DNA of 64,000 nucleotides from Aurantibacter aestuarii (GTDB lineage: Bacteria > Bacteroidota > Bacteroidia > Flavobacteriales > Flavobacteriaceae): NCBI RefSeq assembly GCF_003008425.1, contig NZ_PXOQ01000009.1, positions 565,501-629,500 of the forward strand, in the 5' to 3' direction. Both the position numbers and the translations under genes were made by a program. Of this stretch, positions 43,221 through 53,734 are shown piece after piece. Under the pieces are notes generated by a model that saw only the letters and a list, made by a program, of their open reading frames with translations, made no database searches and was not told the DNA's origin. The stretch's first letter is position 1, and the number at the start of each line of letters is the position of its first letter.

Positions 43221-45500
43221 ATGAAATACCATTTAACATTTTTCGTTATATTTTGTTTCTTTTCAATTTCCTTTTCACAACAAACAAAATGTGAATGTTA
43301 TTCTAAGTCAGGAGTAAAAGATAAAACTGGCATTGGCGGTTGGACTTCAATTATTGGAACTAATAGTGAGGGTAAACAATTACAATATCATTTTTACGCA
43401 GCCTATTTTCCACCTCAAGAATTATGTATACCAAGAGATAATTATTGGTGGCAAGAAGTTAATGCTGCTATATTAAAAGCAGTAAAATCTCACCCTATTT
43501 ACAAAAGTTCACAAATTGCACTTCAAACTGATGATCCAGATGCCACACCAAAAGCAACAAATATTGCTGGACAGGCTTTTATAACTCAGCAAAAAGTTAA
43601 TGAAATTAAAAGTCTTCCTGGAACAGTAGTTTCGGTAGATGCTTATATACAAGATCGTTTTGCTAGTAAATTGCAGTTGTGTAGCGATATTGGTGATGAA
43701 CGTAATATTGATAAAAAATCAGAATCAAATTCTAAAAATAAGACTTTAGATAAAACTAGTAATTCTAAGTCAAAAAACACAAATAGTTCAGGCGCAAAGG
43801 GTTTTATAGATAGCCAAAATGAGCAATTTTTAAAGCAGCAAGAGCTAAATCAAAAGTTGGCAGAAGACTTAACGCAAACATTTAATAAAATTTCTGATAG
43901 CTGGGCAAAAGAAAGAGATTTTCAATCTAAAATATCGTCACTCACTAATATTAAAAGTGTAAATGCCTCTTCAATTATAAGTGAGGCAAGAAGTAAGGCT
44001 CAGCAAATAAATAAAGCTTACGCTATAAGAAAACAAGACGCTCTAAATCAAGGTGTTGCAGCTACTCAAAATCTTGTAAATTCAGCTCAAAATGAAAAAC
44101 AAGCTATAGCTGGAGGTATTCTTGGTGCTGGGTTAACAGCTTTATCTCAATCAAGTATAGAAAAAGAAAGAAAAAAAGCTCAAGAAAAACTTGAAAACGA
44201 AAAACAACAAGAACTGAAAAAGTTATCACAGGAAATTATTGACAAATTTGAGCCTATAAAAAACCAACACGAACAAGCAGCTATGTATGCTGTAAAAAAA
44301 GACAATGAAGATTATCATTTAGCCCAATACGAATATGCTAAATGTATGATTGATAATGCTTATAAGATAATTGTTGATGATTATGCTTGTGAAAAAGCTA
44401 AAATATCAAAACCAGTTTCAAAATCAAAAAAGGGGTTAAGCGGTAAAGATTACTTTGATGCTTATAAAAGAAAAAAAATTAGTAAGAGACCAGAGCTAAA
44501 TCAAAAAGCTGTTTATTTTTTAGAATTAGCTATTGATGCTGAACCAAACAATGAAGATTGGATAATGGAAAGAATTGAAATAGAACTGAGAGATTTTTTT
44601 AATATAACAAATCCCTTCGAGACTGATATTATAATTGAAGTTTCTAGGAATGAAAAAACTCTACCGATTGGAATAGGCTATATGACTAACTTAAAAAAAT
44701 TATCTGTAACACATAGTCAATTAACAAGTATTCCTGAAAGTGTTGGAAACTTAACTAAACTAATTCACCTTAGCTTATATGATAATAAACTGACATCTTT
44801 TCCAAAATCTATATTGACACTTTCGAATTTAGAATATCTTTTATTATATCATAATTATATGCCTAATCTACCAGAGGACATTGACAAGTTAAAAAAATTA
44901 AAACAACTTCATCTTGCGGCTTTGAGTATATCTACTTTACCTGAATCAATAGGAAATTTAAGCGAACTTGAGATTTTAAATTTGGAATGGAATAAGTTGG
45001 CAAACTTACCAAAAAACTTAAATGGTTTGAATAAATTAAAGTCAATTTATTTAAATGGAAATCGTTTTAAAATAATTCCTCAGAATATTCAGGAAATAAC
45101 AAATCTTGAAATCTTAAAGTTAAGAGATAACTTGTTAGGCGAAACTGAAGAAAGTTTGGAAAGCATAAAATATATATATAATTTGAAAAAATTAAAAATT
45201 TTAGATATTTCAAAAAATTCTATTTCTGTTCTTCCTTTGGGAATAGAGAATATGTCAAGTTTAATCGAATTAAATATCAGTAATAACCTAATAAGTCATT
45301 TACCAGAAGATTTGGGTAACTTACAAAACTTAACAGTACTAAATATAGAAAACACATATATCAAAACTTTTCCAGAAAGTCTACAAAATCTTGTGTCACT
45401 TAGAAAGCTTATAGTTTCTGAATCGAAAAAAAAATCTCTTAAAGATGATATTAAGCTAATCAAAAAGTCCAATAAACAATTAAAAATAGAGTATAGATAA
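43221..45500 (+). CDS. Exported leucine-rich-repeat protein with coiled coil
   Basis: A 759-residue protein with a signal peptide (ending SISFSQ). Residues about 23-155 are a Cys-containing domain of unknown type (KCECYSK ... LQLCSDIG). Residues about 160-390 are charged and helical with a Ser/Asn/Lys linker, broken by a Gly/Ala hydrophobic patch (AIAGGILGAGLTAL) that may be a membrane or packing helix. From about 470 to 745 there are roughly ten leucine-rich repeats with a 23-residue period (LPESIGNLSELEILNLEWNKL), the bacterial type with LPxxIxxLxxL. LRRs mediate protein binding. The partner is unknown. It stands alone, with a 135-bp gap before and a 383-bp gap after. Confidence 0.82.
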   Translation: MKYHLTFFVIFCFFSISFSQQTKCECYSKSGVKDKTGIGGWTSIIGTNSEGKQLQYHFYAAYFPPQELCIPRDNYWWQEVNAAILKAVKSHPIYKSSQIALQTDDPDATPKATNIAGQAFITQQKVNEIKSLPGTVVSVDAYIQDRFASKLQLCSDIGDERNIDKKSESNSKNKTLDKTSNSKSKNTNSSGAKGFIDSQNEQFLKQQELNQKLAEDLTQTFNKISDSWAKERDFQSKISSLTNIKSVNASSIISEARSKAQQINKAYAIRKQDALNQGVAATQNLVNSAQNEKQAIAGGILGAGLTALSQSSIEKERKKAQEKLENEKQQELKKLSQEIIDKFEPIKNQHEQAAMYAVKKDNEDYHLAQYEYAKCMIDNAYKIIVDDYACEKAKISKPVSKSKKGLSGKDYFDAYKRKKISKRPELNQKAVYFLELAIDAEPNNEDWIMERIEIELRDFFNITNPFETDIIIEVSRNEKTLPIGIGYMTNLKKLSVTHSQLTSIPESVGNLTKLIHLSLYDNKLTSFPKSILTLSNLEYLLLYHNYMPNLPEDIDKLKKLKQLHLAALSISTLPESIGNLSELEILNLEWNKLANLPKNLNGLNKLKSIYLNGNRFKIIPQNIQEITNLEILKLRDNLLGETEESLESIKYIYNLKKLKILDISKNSISVLPLGIENMSSLIELNISNNLISHLPEDLGNLQNLTVLNIENTYIKTFPESLQNLVSLRKLIVSESKKKSLKDDIKLIKKSNKQLKIEYR

Positions 45501-45584
45501 AATAACATTTGCTAACATCGTATAAAAACAATAGGGCAATTATTGGATCAAACGAATGGTATGAGCATATTTGTGCTGTTGCCA

Positions 45585-45640
45585 AATTTTTAATTTTAGC
45601 TATATTTTTAGAGAAAGATAAATATAGTAATTTAAAAATT
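45585..45640. repeat. Imperfect inverted repeat in the gap before uvrA
   Basis: The gap 45501-45883 has no convincing gene. It contains arms of about 22 bases (45585-45607 and 45620-45640) that are inverted copies with few mismatches, around a 12-nt centre. A second small stem AAACAGCT/AGCTGTTT lies at 45721-45756. The left part (TAACATCGTATAAAAACAAT at 45512) looks like short dispersed intergenic repeats of Flavobacteriaceae. An 83-codon frame across it has no family features. Confidence 0.4.
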
Positions 45641-45883
45641 CGACTCATAGTCAATCGAATGTTTTGTGCTCTTTTTCAGCCCTACTATTCTTATACCAAA
45701 CCGTTAAACGAAACTTCAAAAAACAGCTGTAAACACATTAAGGTTGATAGCTGTTTCTAATTATCATTTATTCCATTCACTGTAAATTTTTAAGCACTTA
45801 AATCTCAATAAATAACAAAACTCTAACAGAAATCCATTTCAAAATGCGCATATAAAGACTTATCTTTACAGCTTTGCTTTGCT

Positions 45884-48718
45884 ATGACAAATTTTGAAGA
45901 AAACATTGAAGTTAAAGGCGCAAGAGCCCATAACTTAAAAAATATAGATGTCACGATTCCTCGTGAAAAATTAGTGGTTATTACTGGACTTTCAGGATCT
46001 GGGAAGTCCTCTTTAGCTTTCGACACCATTTATGCGGAAGGTCAGCGTCGTTATATTGAAACCTTTTCGGCGTATGCCAGACAGTTTTTAGGTGGTTTAG
46101 AACGACCAGATGTAGATAAAATTGATGGTCTATCGCCCGTAATTGCTATAGAACAAAAAACCACCAGCAAATCGCCACGCTCTACCGTAGGAACTATTAC
46201 AGAAATTTATGATTTCCTGCGTCTGTTGTTTGCACGTGCAAGTGATGCTTACAGTTATAATACGGGAGAAAAAATGGTGAGCTATAACGATGAGAAAATT
46301 AAAGAACTTATCACAGAAAGTTATAAAGGCAAGCGTATTAATATTTTAGCACCCGTTATTCGCTCAAGAAAAGGACATTATCGCGAGTTGTTTGAGCAAA
46401 TTGCCAAACAAGGCTTTGTAAAAGTTCGTGCCGATGGAGAGATAAAAGATATCGTAAAAGGCATGAAGCTAGACCGCTACAAAATGCACGATATCGAAAT
46501 TGTTATTGACCGCTTGGTTATAGATGACACTAAAGATAACCATAAACGTTTAAACGAAAGTATTAATACCGCGATGTACCATGGCGATGATGTGCTTATG
46601 GTTATAGACCAAGACACTCAAGAAGCGCGCTACTTTAGCCGTAATTTAATGTGTCCAAGTTCCGGGATTTCGTATCCAAACCCAGAACCTAATAACTTTT
46701 CTTTTAACTCACCAAAAGGAGCCTGCCCAAATTGTAATGGTATTGGAACCTTATATCAAGTAAACGAACATAAAATTGTTCCAGATGAAAGTCTTTCCAT
46801 TAAAAAAGGCGCTTTAGCACCATTAGGAGAAGCTAAACAAACCTGGATATTTAAACAACTGGAAACGATTGCCACACGTTACGATTTTAAATTAACCGAT
46901 GCCTTTAAAGACATTCCTAAAGAAGCTAAACAAATCATTCTATTTGGCGGAAATGAAAAATTTACCGTTAACAGCAAAGCTTTAGGAGTTTCCAGAGATT
47001 ATAAAATAGATTTTGAAGGTGTTGCTAATTTTATTGAAAGTCAGTACGAAACTGCAGAATCAACCTCATTAAAACGTTGGGCTAAAGAGTATATGGACAA
47101 AATTGAATGTCCAGAATGTCAAGGTTCACGTTTACGCAAGGAATCGTTATACTTTAAAGTTAATAAAAAAAATATAGCCGAATTAGCCAATGCCGATATA
47201 GTAGATTTAGCCGATTGGTTTAAGAATCTACCCAAACATTTAGAGAAAAATCAATTAAAAATAGCCGAAGAAGTCATTAAGGAAATTAATGCCAGACTTC
47301 AGTTTTTACTAGATGTAGGTTTGAATTATCTATCCTTAAACCGAAGCTCTAAATCGCTTTCTGGTGGAGAAGCGCAACGTATTCGTTTAGCCACACAAAT
47401 AGGTTCACAACTGGTTGGTGTACTTTATATTTTAGATGAGCCAAGTATTGGTTTACACCAGCGCGATAATGAAAAACTCATCAACTCTTTAGAGTCGCTA
47501 CGGGATATAGGCAACTCGGTTATTGTGGTAGAACACGATAAAGACATGATAGAACGTGCCGATCATGTGATAGATATTGGTCCACGAGCAGGAAAACATG
47601 GCGGACAAATTATTTCTGAAGGAAAACCCGGAGATTTAGTTAAAGAAAATACTTTAACTGCCGATTATATTACCGGCAAAAAGAAAATTGAAATTCCTGC
47701 AGAACGCCGTAAAGGAAACGGAAACTTCTTAGAGTTGAAAGGTTGTACAGGAAACAACTTAAAAAATGTCTCTATAAAATTACCTTTAGGCCAGATGATT
47801 GGCGTCACGGGTGTTTCTGGAAGTGGAAAAAGTACTTTAATAAACGAAACACTTTATCCAATTCTAAACGCGCATTATTTTAATGGCGTAAAAAAACCTA
47901 TGCCATATAAAAGCATAAAAGGATTGGAACACATCGATAAAGTTATCGATATTAATCAATCGCCTATTGGGAGAACCCCACGAAGTAATCCTGCAACCTA
48001 CACAAAAACTTTTGACGAAATAAGAAGTCTATTTGCTAAAGTCCCAGAAGCCATGATTCGTGGTTACAAACCTGGACGTTTTAGTTTTAACGTAAAAGGC
48101 GGACGTTGCGAAACTTGCCAAGGTGGCGGTTTACGGGTTATTGAAATGAATTTTCTTCCAGATGTGTATGTGGAATGTGAAACCTGCCAAGGAAAACGTT
48201 TTAATCGTGAAACTTTAGAAATTCGTTATAAAGGCAAAAGTATTAGCGATGTGCTAAACATGACGATTGATGAAGGTGTCGCCTTTTTTGAAAACATCCC
48301 TAAAATTTATAGGAAATTAAAAACCATTCAAGACGTTGGTTTGGGTTATATTACTTTAGGACAGCAAAGCACCACGCTTTCTGGTGGAGAAGCCCAGCGT
48401 ATTAAATTGGCAACAGAATTAAGCAAACGTGATACGGGTAATACCTTTTATATTTTAGATGAACCAACTACTGGACTTCATTTTGAAGATATTAGAGTAT
48501 TAATGCTAGTGTTGAATAAGTTGGCCGATAAAGGAAATACCGTTTTAATTATTGAACACAATCTTGATGTGATTAAAACTGTAGATTACATTATAGATGT
48601 GGGTCCTGAAGGTGGAAAAGGCGGTGGAGAAATTATTGCTAAAGGAACACCTGAAGAAGTAGCTAAACACAAGACCAGTCACACAGCTAGATTTCTTAAA
48701 TTAGAACTGAATTCTTAA
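45884..48718 (+). CDS. uvrA: Excinuclease ABC subunit UvrA
   Basis: A 944-residue damage-recognition ATPase of nucleotide excision repair. Both ABC modules are intact: Walker [10 protein letters not shown] and GVSGSGKST, and signature [13 protein letters not shown] and [13 protein letters not shown] with following LDEPSIGLH and LDEPTTGLH. The zinc modules are present as CPNCNG, CPECQG and the CETCQG pair ([17 protein letters not shown]). Length and order are standard. It is a single gene with no unusual features. Confidence 0.98.
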   Translation: MTNFEENIEVKGARAHNLKNIDVTIPREKLVVITGLSGSGKSSLAFDTIYAEGQRRYIETFSAYARQFLGGLERPDVDKIDGLSPVIAIEQKTTSKSPRSTVGTITEIYDFLRLLFARASDAYSYNTGEKMVSYNDEKIKELITESYKGKRINILAPVIRSRKGHYRELFEQIAKQGFVKVRADGEIKDIVKGMKLDRYKMHDIEIVIDRLVIDDTKDNHKRLNESINTAMYHGDDVLMVIDQDTQEARYFSRNLMCPSSGISYPNPEPNNFSFNSPKGACPNCNGIGTLYQVNEHKIVPDESLSIKKGALAPLGEAKQTWIFKQLETIATRYDFKLTDAFKDIPKEAKQIILFGGNEKFTVNSKALGVSRDYKIDFEGVANFIESQYETAESTSLKRWAKEYMDKIECPECQGSRLRKESLYFKVNKKNIAELANADIVDLADWFKNLPKHLEKNQLKIAEEVIKEINARLQFLLDVGLNYLSLNRSSKSLSGGEAQRIRLATQIGSQLVGVLYILDEPSIGLHQRDNEKLINSLESLRDIGNSVIVVEHDKDMIERADHVIDIGPRAGKHGGQIISEGKPGDLVKENTLTADYITGKKKIEIPAERRKGNGNFLELKGCTGNNLKNVSIKLPLGQMIGVTGVSGSGKSTLINETLYPILNAHYFNGVKKPMPYKSIKGLEHIDKVIDINQSPIGRTPRSNPATYTKTFDEIRSLFAKVPEAMIRGYKPGRFSFNVKGGRCETCQGGGLRVIEMNFLPDVYVECETCQGKRFNRETLEIRYKGKSISDVLNMTIDEGVAFFENIPKIYRKLKTIQDVGLGYITLGQQSTTLSGGEAQRIKLATELSKRDTGNTFYILDEPTTGLHFEDIRVLMLVLNKLADKGNTVLIIEHNLDVIKTVDYIIDVGPEGGKGGGEIIAKGTPEEVAKHKTSHTARFLKLELNS

Positions 48719-48809
48719 AAAATTGGGAATTTTATAACATAATCTTACGTTTTGTTTAACGCAAGTCATCAAATTTATGAGTACTTTTAAAATAATTAAC
48801 CAAAACTAA

Positions 48810-48983
<174 letters not shown>

Positions 48984-49004
48984 AAATTTAAAACAAAATT
49001 AATT

Positions 49005-49036
49005 AAAGCAAACCTTTATTGGTTTGCTTTTTTTTT
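49005..49036 (+). terminator. Intrinsic terminator after the DUF5670 gene
   Basis: AAAGCAAACC pairs with GGTTTGCTTT (10 bp, 6-nt loop) and is followed by a run of T. It lies 21 bases after the stop. Confidence 0.92.
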
Positions 49037-49148
49037 GGCTTTAAATCAAAGGATTATTTTCTCAATATTTCATATCAATCTTAATATTTACCTTATATTT
49101 ATGGGCTGTTATAAACAGTTTTACAATTATTAAATTTTATTACAATAC

Positions 49149-49838
49149 ATGAGAGCAGAACAACACCATAAAGGCTGGAACGAAATAAAAACAAACGATT
49201 CTTGGGCATTATTTAAAATAATGGGAGAATTTGTTAATGGATTTGAAAAAATGAGTTCTATCGGTCCCTGTGTTTCAATTTTCGGGTCTGCACGTACCAA
49301 GCCAGATCATCCAAATTATATTCTTGCCGAGAAAATGGCCACTAAAATTGTTGAAGCCGGTTACGGCGTTATTACTGGTGGTGGACCTGGTATTATGGAA
49401 GCAGGAAATAAAGGTGCACATCTAGGAGGAGGAACTTCGGTTGGTCTTAATATCGATTTACCTTTCGAGCAGCACGACAACCCTTATATAGATAAAGGTA
49501 AAAGTTTAGATTTTGACTATTTCTTTGTCCGTAAAGTGATGTTTGTTAAATACTCACAAGGCTTTGTGGTTATGCCAGGAGGTTTTGGAACTTTAGATGA
49601 ACTATTTGAAGCTATTACCCTGATACAAACTCATAAAATTGATAAATTTCCTATTATTTTGGTTGGTACAGAATTCTGGAAAGGGCTTATGGATTGGATT
49701 AAAGATACCTTATTGGCAAAATTTGAAAATATTAGTGCTAAGGATATAGATTTAATCCATCTAGTAGATACTGAAGATGAAGTCGTAGATATTTTAAATG
49801 AATTTTATGATTCTGCAGATTTAAGTCCAAATTTCTAA
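49149..49838 (+). CDS. LOG family protein (TIGR00730 type)
   Basis: A 229-residue Rossmann-type protein. The hallmark motifs GGGPGIMEAGNKGA and PGGFGTLDELFE are both present, with CVSIFGSARTKPDHP at the N-terminal strand and the RKVMFVKYSQGFVVMP segment between. Members act as cytokinin riboside 5'-monophosphate phosphoribohydrolases or related nucleoside monophosphate hydrolases. The substrate in this organism is not known. It is monocistronic. Confidence 0.93.
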   Translation: MRAEQHHKGWNEIKTNDSWALFKIMGEFVNGFEKMSSIGPCVSIFGSARTKPDHPNYILAEKMATKIVEAGYGVITGGGPGIMEAGNKGAHLGGGTSVGLNIDLPFEQHDNPYIDKGKSLDFDYFFVRKVMFVKYSQGFVVMPGGFGTLDELFEAITLIQTHKIDKFPIILVGTEFWKGLMDWIKDTLLAKFENISAKDIDLIHLVDTEDEVVDILNEFYDSADLSPNF

Positions 49839-49894
49839 AATAATCCACGCAACGTTTCGTTACTAATAGCATCTATCTTTTTAGAAGCTTTAGC

Positions 49895-49935
49895 TTTATG
49901 CTTAGTTTTTTAGTTCATTTAAAACTAAGCATAAA
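49895..49935. promoter_or_regulatory. Perfect 15-bp hairpin between LOG-family gene and 49986 gene
   Basis: TTTATGCTTAGTTTT (49895-49909) pairs fully with AAAACTAAGCATAAA (49921-49935) across an 11-nt loop. No T-run follows on either strand, so it is not a normal intrinsic terminator. It lies 57 bases after the LOG stop and 50 bases before the next start. Confidence 0.5.
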
Positions 49936-49985
49936 CTATTATCGTAAATAGAATAATCATCACATTAAAACTTCATAAAAACGCA

Positions 49986-52811
49986 TTGAAACATCTATAT
50001 TTAGTAGTACTTTTTAGTCTAGGGTTTTGTTTAACAGCTTCAAGCCAAAACTCAATTCAAATAGATGCCGTATTTAATGCGCAATTAAAAACAGTTAGTA
50101 TCCAGCAGGATATTGAGTTTACAAACACGTCTAAAGATACGCTACAAGTTATTTATCTTCAAGACTGGACCCATAGTTATTCCGATAAAAATTCTCCATT
50201 AGCAGTGAGATTTGCAGAAGAATTTAAAAACACGTTTCATTTTGCTAAAGATGATGATAGAGGTTTTACAGACCTAAATACTATTTCGCAAAATGAAATG
50301 GTATTAAATTTTGAGCGTTTAGATCCACAAATTGACATCATTAAAGTCACTTTAAAAAATCCTGTACTTCCTAATTCATCATATCAATTACATTTGGAGT
50401 ATACACTTCAAATACAAAATGATAAATTTACCCGTTATGGAATTAACGGCAACGGAGAGTTTCACCTAAGACATTGGTATATTGTTCCTGCGGTTTATAA
50501 TGGGACTTGGCAGTATTTCAGTAATAAGGATTTAGACGATCAATACACATACCCATACAATATAACTTTTAACGCTACTTTCCCAGCTCAGTTTAAAGCT
50601 ATTTCAGAATTAAACCCTGTTAAAGAAATAGAAAATAATGGATTAAAAACCCTTCAACTTAAAGGAGAAAACCGTTTAAATACTAAATTCTCTCTGGTTA
50701 AAACGGACGAATTTTATACCACTGAAACCGATTTTTACAACATCCAATCCAATCTGGATACTGAAGATTTACCAGTCGAAGAAATTGCTATCATAAACGA
50801 TAAGGTTGCACAGTATCTTAGTAATAATTTAGGCGATTATCCACATAAAAATCTTCTATTATCCTACATAGATTATAAAAAAGAACCTATTTATGGTTTA
50901 AATTTATTACCCGATTTTATAAGACCTTTTCCAGATAATTTTCAGTACGAATTAAAAATTTTAAAAACATCCTTACGTAATTATTTAGAAAATACACTTC
51001 TAATAAACCCTAGAAAAGATCAGTGGATTTTAGATGGCATACAAACCTACTACTTAATGAAGTATGTAGACGATTATTACCCAAATACTAAAATATTAGG
51101 AGCCTTAGCCGATTTTTGGGGCGTAAGAGCTTTTCATGCATCCGATTTAAAATTTAATGAGCAGTATAACTTTTTATATATGCACATGGCTAGACAAGCT
51201 CTGGACCAACCATTAACGATGGCTAAAGATTCTTTACTTAAATTTAATAAGAACATCTCTAATAAATATAAAGCTGGTGTTGGTTTAAAGTATTTAAATG
51301 AATATGAAGGTAATCAAACTGTAGATAATGCTATTGAGCGTTTTGTAAAAACCGAAAAATTAAAACCTGTAGATACAGAGCTGTTTAAAAATTATATTCA
51401 TGATGCTTCCACCAAAGACCAAAGCTGGTTTTTTAACGAGTATATCGCTACTAACAACAAGATAGATTATAAAATAAAAGATGTCGATGTCAAAGGAGAT
51501 TCTTTAAAAGTAACTATAAGGAACTTACGCACATCTAAAATGCCTATTTCATTTTACACCATAAAAAATGATAGTATTGTAAGTAAATCTTGGCTTGAAG
51601 GGTTTTCTGGAACAAAGACTTTTTATATTCCAAATGAAAACCAAGATCATTTTGCCTTAAACTTTGACAATACTATACCAGAGTTTAACACTAGGAATAA
51701 CTGGGAATCTCTAAATAGCTGGTTTAATAAGCCATTACAATTTCGTTTATTTAAAGATATAGAAGACCCAAATTACAATCAGGTCTTTTTTATGCCTGAA
51801 ATAGATTATAATTTTTATGATGGTGTAGCCTTAGGTTTAAAGTTGTATAACAAAACTATTTTAAGCAAACGCTTTCTGTATCGTTTAACACCGCAGTATG
51901 GTTTTAAAAGTAAACAAATTGTTGGTAGTGGTTCATTAATTTATAATTTAATAACTGAAGATAACGATAACTTCTATACTCGTTTTGGCTTTTCTGGTGA
52001 ATATTTTAACTATGCTCCTAACCTATCCTATTACAGTTATAATCCTTACATAAGTTTTAACTTTAGAAATAAAGACGATTATCGTGATAATTACAGGCGT
52101 CGTTTGGTCTTTAGACATGTAACTGTTTCTCGTGAAGTTGACCCTACAGGAGAATTTGAAACTGATGGTGAACCAAAATATAGTGTCTTTAATGCGAGTT
52201 ATGGTGAATCTGATCCTAATTTAAAAAACTTTTTTTCATGGAATACAGATTTGCAACTAGCAAAAGATTTTGGTAAAGTTTCCGCAACATTGGAATACAG
52301 AAAGCTAAGTGAAAATAATAGACAATTTAATGTACGTTTGTTTGCCGGTTCATTTCTTTACAACCGCACATTTCAAGATTCGGACTTTTTTAGTTTTGCT
52401 TTAGACAGACCAACCGATTATTTATTCGATTATAATTATTTAGGCCGAAGTGAAGAAACAGGCTTACTTAGCCAACAAATTATAGTTTCGGAAGGAGGCT
52501 TTAAATCTAAGTTAAACACACCATTTGCCAACCAATGGATTGCTACTGCAAATTCGAGTTTAACCATATGGCGCTACATCATGGCTTATGGCGATGTTGG
52601 TTTTGTAGACAACCATTTTGAGGATCCAACATTTGTTTACGATTCTGGGATACGTTTAAATTTAGTTGAAGATTACTTCGAACTTTATTTTCCAGTGTAC
52701 TCCAACTTAGGTTGGGAAATTGGAGAGAATAATTATGGCGAACGCATTCGGTTTATAGTTACTTTATCTCCTAAAACCTTATTAGGTTTATTTACGCGCA
52801 GATGGTATTAA
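49986..52811 (+). CDS. M1-peptidase-like protein with C-terminal outer-membrane barrel, zinc site lost
   Basis: A 941-residue protein starting at TTG. The start is supported by the signal peptide right after it (MKHLYLVVLFSLGF ... TASSQ). Residues about 20-250 resemble the N-terminal beta-saddle of M1 aminopeptidases. The zinc helix region is recognisable only by position: WILDGIQTYYLMKY stands where M1 has WLNEGxxxYxE, and no HExxH is present upstream. Peptidase activity is therefore unlikely. From about 590 onward, amphipathic strands rich in Tyr/Phe form a probable outer-membrane barrel, ending RRWY. Flavobacteria often annotate such proteins as aminopeptidase. It appears to be a fused, probably non-catalytic surface protein. 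Confidence 0.75.
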   Translation: MKHLYLVVLFSLGFCLTASSQNSIQIDAVFNAQLKTVSIQQDIEFTNTSKDTLQVIYLQDWTHSYSDKNSPLAVRFAEEFKNTFHFAKDDDRGFTDLNTISQNEMVLNFERLDPQIDIIKVTLKNPVLPNSSYQLHLEYTLQIQNDKFTRYGINGNGEFHLRHWYIVPAVYNGTWQYFSNKDLDDQYTYPYNITFNATFPAQFKAISELNPVKEIENNGLKTLQLKGENRLNTKFSLVKTDEFYTTETDFYNIQSNLDTEDLPVEEIAIINDKVAQYLSNNLGDYPHKNLLLSYIDYKKEPIYGLNLLPDFIRPFPDNFQYELKILKTSLRNYLENTLLINPRKDQWILDGIQTYYLMKYVDDYYPNTKILGALADFWGVRAFHASDLKFNEQYNFLYMHMARQALDQPLTMAKDSLLKFNKNISNKYKAGVGLKYLNEYEGNQTVDNAIERFVKTEKLKPVDTELFKNYIHDASTKDQSWFFNEYIATNNKIDYKIKDVDVKGDSLKVTIRNLRTSKMPISFYTIKNDSIVSKSWLEGFSGTKTFYIPNENQDHFALNFDNTIPEFNTRNNWESLNSWFNKPLQFRLFKDIEDPNYNQVFFMPEIDYNFYDGVALGLKLYNKTILSKRFLYRLTPQYGFKSKQIVGSGSLIYNLITEDNDNFYTRFGFSGEYFNYAPNLSYYSYNPYISFNFRNKDDYRDNYRRRLVFRHVTVSREVDPTGEFETDGEPKYSVFNASYGESDPNLKNFFSWNTDLQLAKDFGKVSATLEYRKLSENNRQFNVRLFAGSFLYNRTFQDSDFFSFALDRPTDYLFDYNYLGRSEETGLLSQQIIVSEGGFKSKLNTPFANQWIATANSSLTIWRYIMAYGDVGFVDNHFEDPTFVYDSGIRLNLVEDYFELYFPVYSNLGWEIGENNYGERIRFIVTLSPKTLLGLFTRRWY

Positions 52812-52956
52812 TTAGTTAGGAAAAAAATAAAGCCTAAACCAACAGTTTAAAAAAGCGTATATTTATTTAGTAATAACATAGTTTTTTAACGTACTTAGTA
52901 TTACTAATAAAGAGTTGTTCTATAATTTTCAACATAACATTAACTCATTTAATATT

Positions 52957-53505
52957 ATGAAACATAAGCTTACTTTACTCCTTTTTTTAATTTTTAATTC
53001 TATTGCATTTACTCAAGAATCAAGAATTACATCCACCATAGACTCTACTAAAACACCAGAATTGGTATTAATTCAGGAATTTAAAGTAAAAGCTTCTATA
53101 CAAGAAGTTTGGAACGCCTATACCACAAAAAAAGGTTGGGAAAGTTGGGCAGTTCCTCTTGCAGAGATAAATTTAAAAGTAGGTGGATTCATCAAAACCA
53201 ATTACAATCCACTAGGTAAAATTGGTGACAGTACTACAATTGTAACTCATATCATTAATTATGTTCCAAAAAAACTTATCACACTTCAAGCAGAATTGAC
53301 ACCAAATTTCCCAGAGTTCATGAAAGCTGATGCTAAGGATTTTTATAATGTAATTTATTTCTCAGATTTAGAAGATGGTTATATTAGTGTAAAATCTTAT
53401 GGAATAGGATATAAAAATAATCCTAAATACCTTTCATTAATGATTTTTTTCATTCCTGCCAACGAAAAATCCTTAATGAAACTCATTGCATATCTCGAGC
53501 AATAA
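52957..53505 (+). CDS. Exported SRPBCC/AHSA1-like protein
   Basis: A 182-residue protein. The ATG at 52957 begins a signal peptide (MKHKLTLLLFLIFNSIAFTQ), whereas a TTG 14 codons upstream does not. The mature part has the START/AHSA1 beta-grip pattern (FKVKASIQEVWNAYTTKKGWESWAVPLAEINLKVGG split around residues 45-80), with FYNVIYFSDLEDGYISVKSYG later. SRPBCC proteins bind hydrophobic ligands in a cavity, and an exported version is less common. The ligand is unknown. Confidence 0.8.
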   Translation: MKHKLTLLLFLIFNSIAFTQESRITSTIDSTKTPELVLIQEFKVKASIQEVWNAYTTKKGWESWAVPLAEINLKVGGFIKTNYNPLGKIGDSTTIVTHIINYVPKKLITLQAELTPNFPEFMKADAKDFYNVIYFSDLEDGYISVKSYGIGYKNNPKYLSLMIFFIPANEKSLMKLIAYLEQ

Positions 53506-53707
53506 GTTAAACAGGTAGTAATTCTATAAAAACTAATATTATACTTAATGTTTTTGTGATTTAAAGTACAAATCCAACTTAAACAATTCTTACCAAAATG
53601 GTTATTTTTTGCATTATTTAAAACAATATGCAGTAAATAACTCTTTTTATTGATAAATTAATAATTATTTAGGTTTTTATAACGTTGTAGTTACAAGTTT
53701 AATTTAC

Positions 53708-53715
53708 TAAATTTG
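53708..53715 (+). promoter_or_regulatory. -7 promoter element TAAATTTG
   Basis: Perfect TAnnTTTG match 19 bases before the ATG at 53735. The preceding 190 bases show no other feature. Confidence 0.6.
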
Positions 53716-53734
53716 TGTACTAAACTTTTTTTAA

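Noticed and set aside
45509-45760. 83-codon frame after the LRR gene
   Set aside because: No domain, signal peptide or membrane pattern, and it runs through inverted repeats in a gene-free gap. Likely chance.
49986-52811. Active M1 aminopeptidase
   Set aside because: No HExxH and the Glu of the WLNEG segment is Asp, so zinc binding is not supported.
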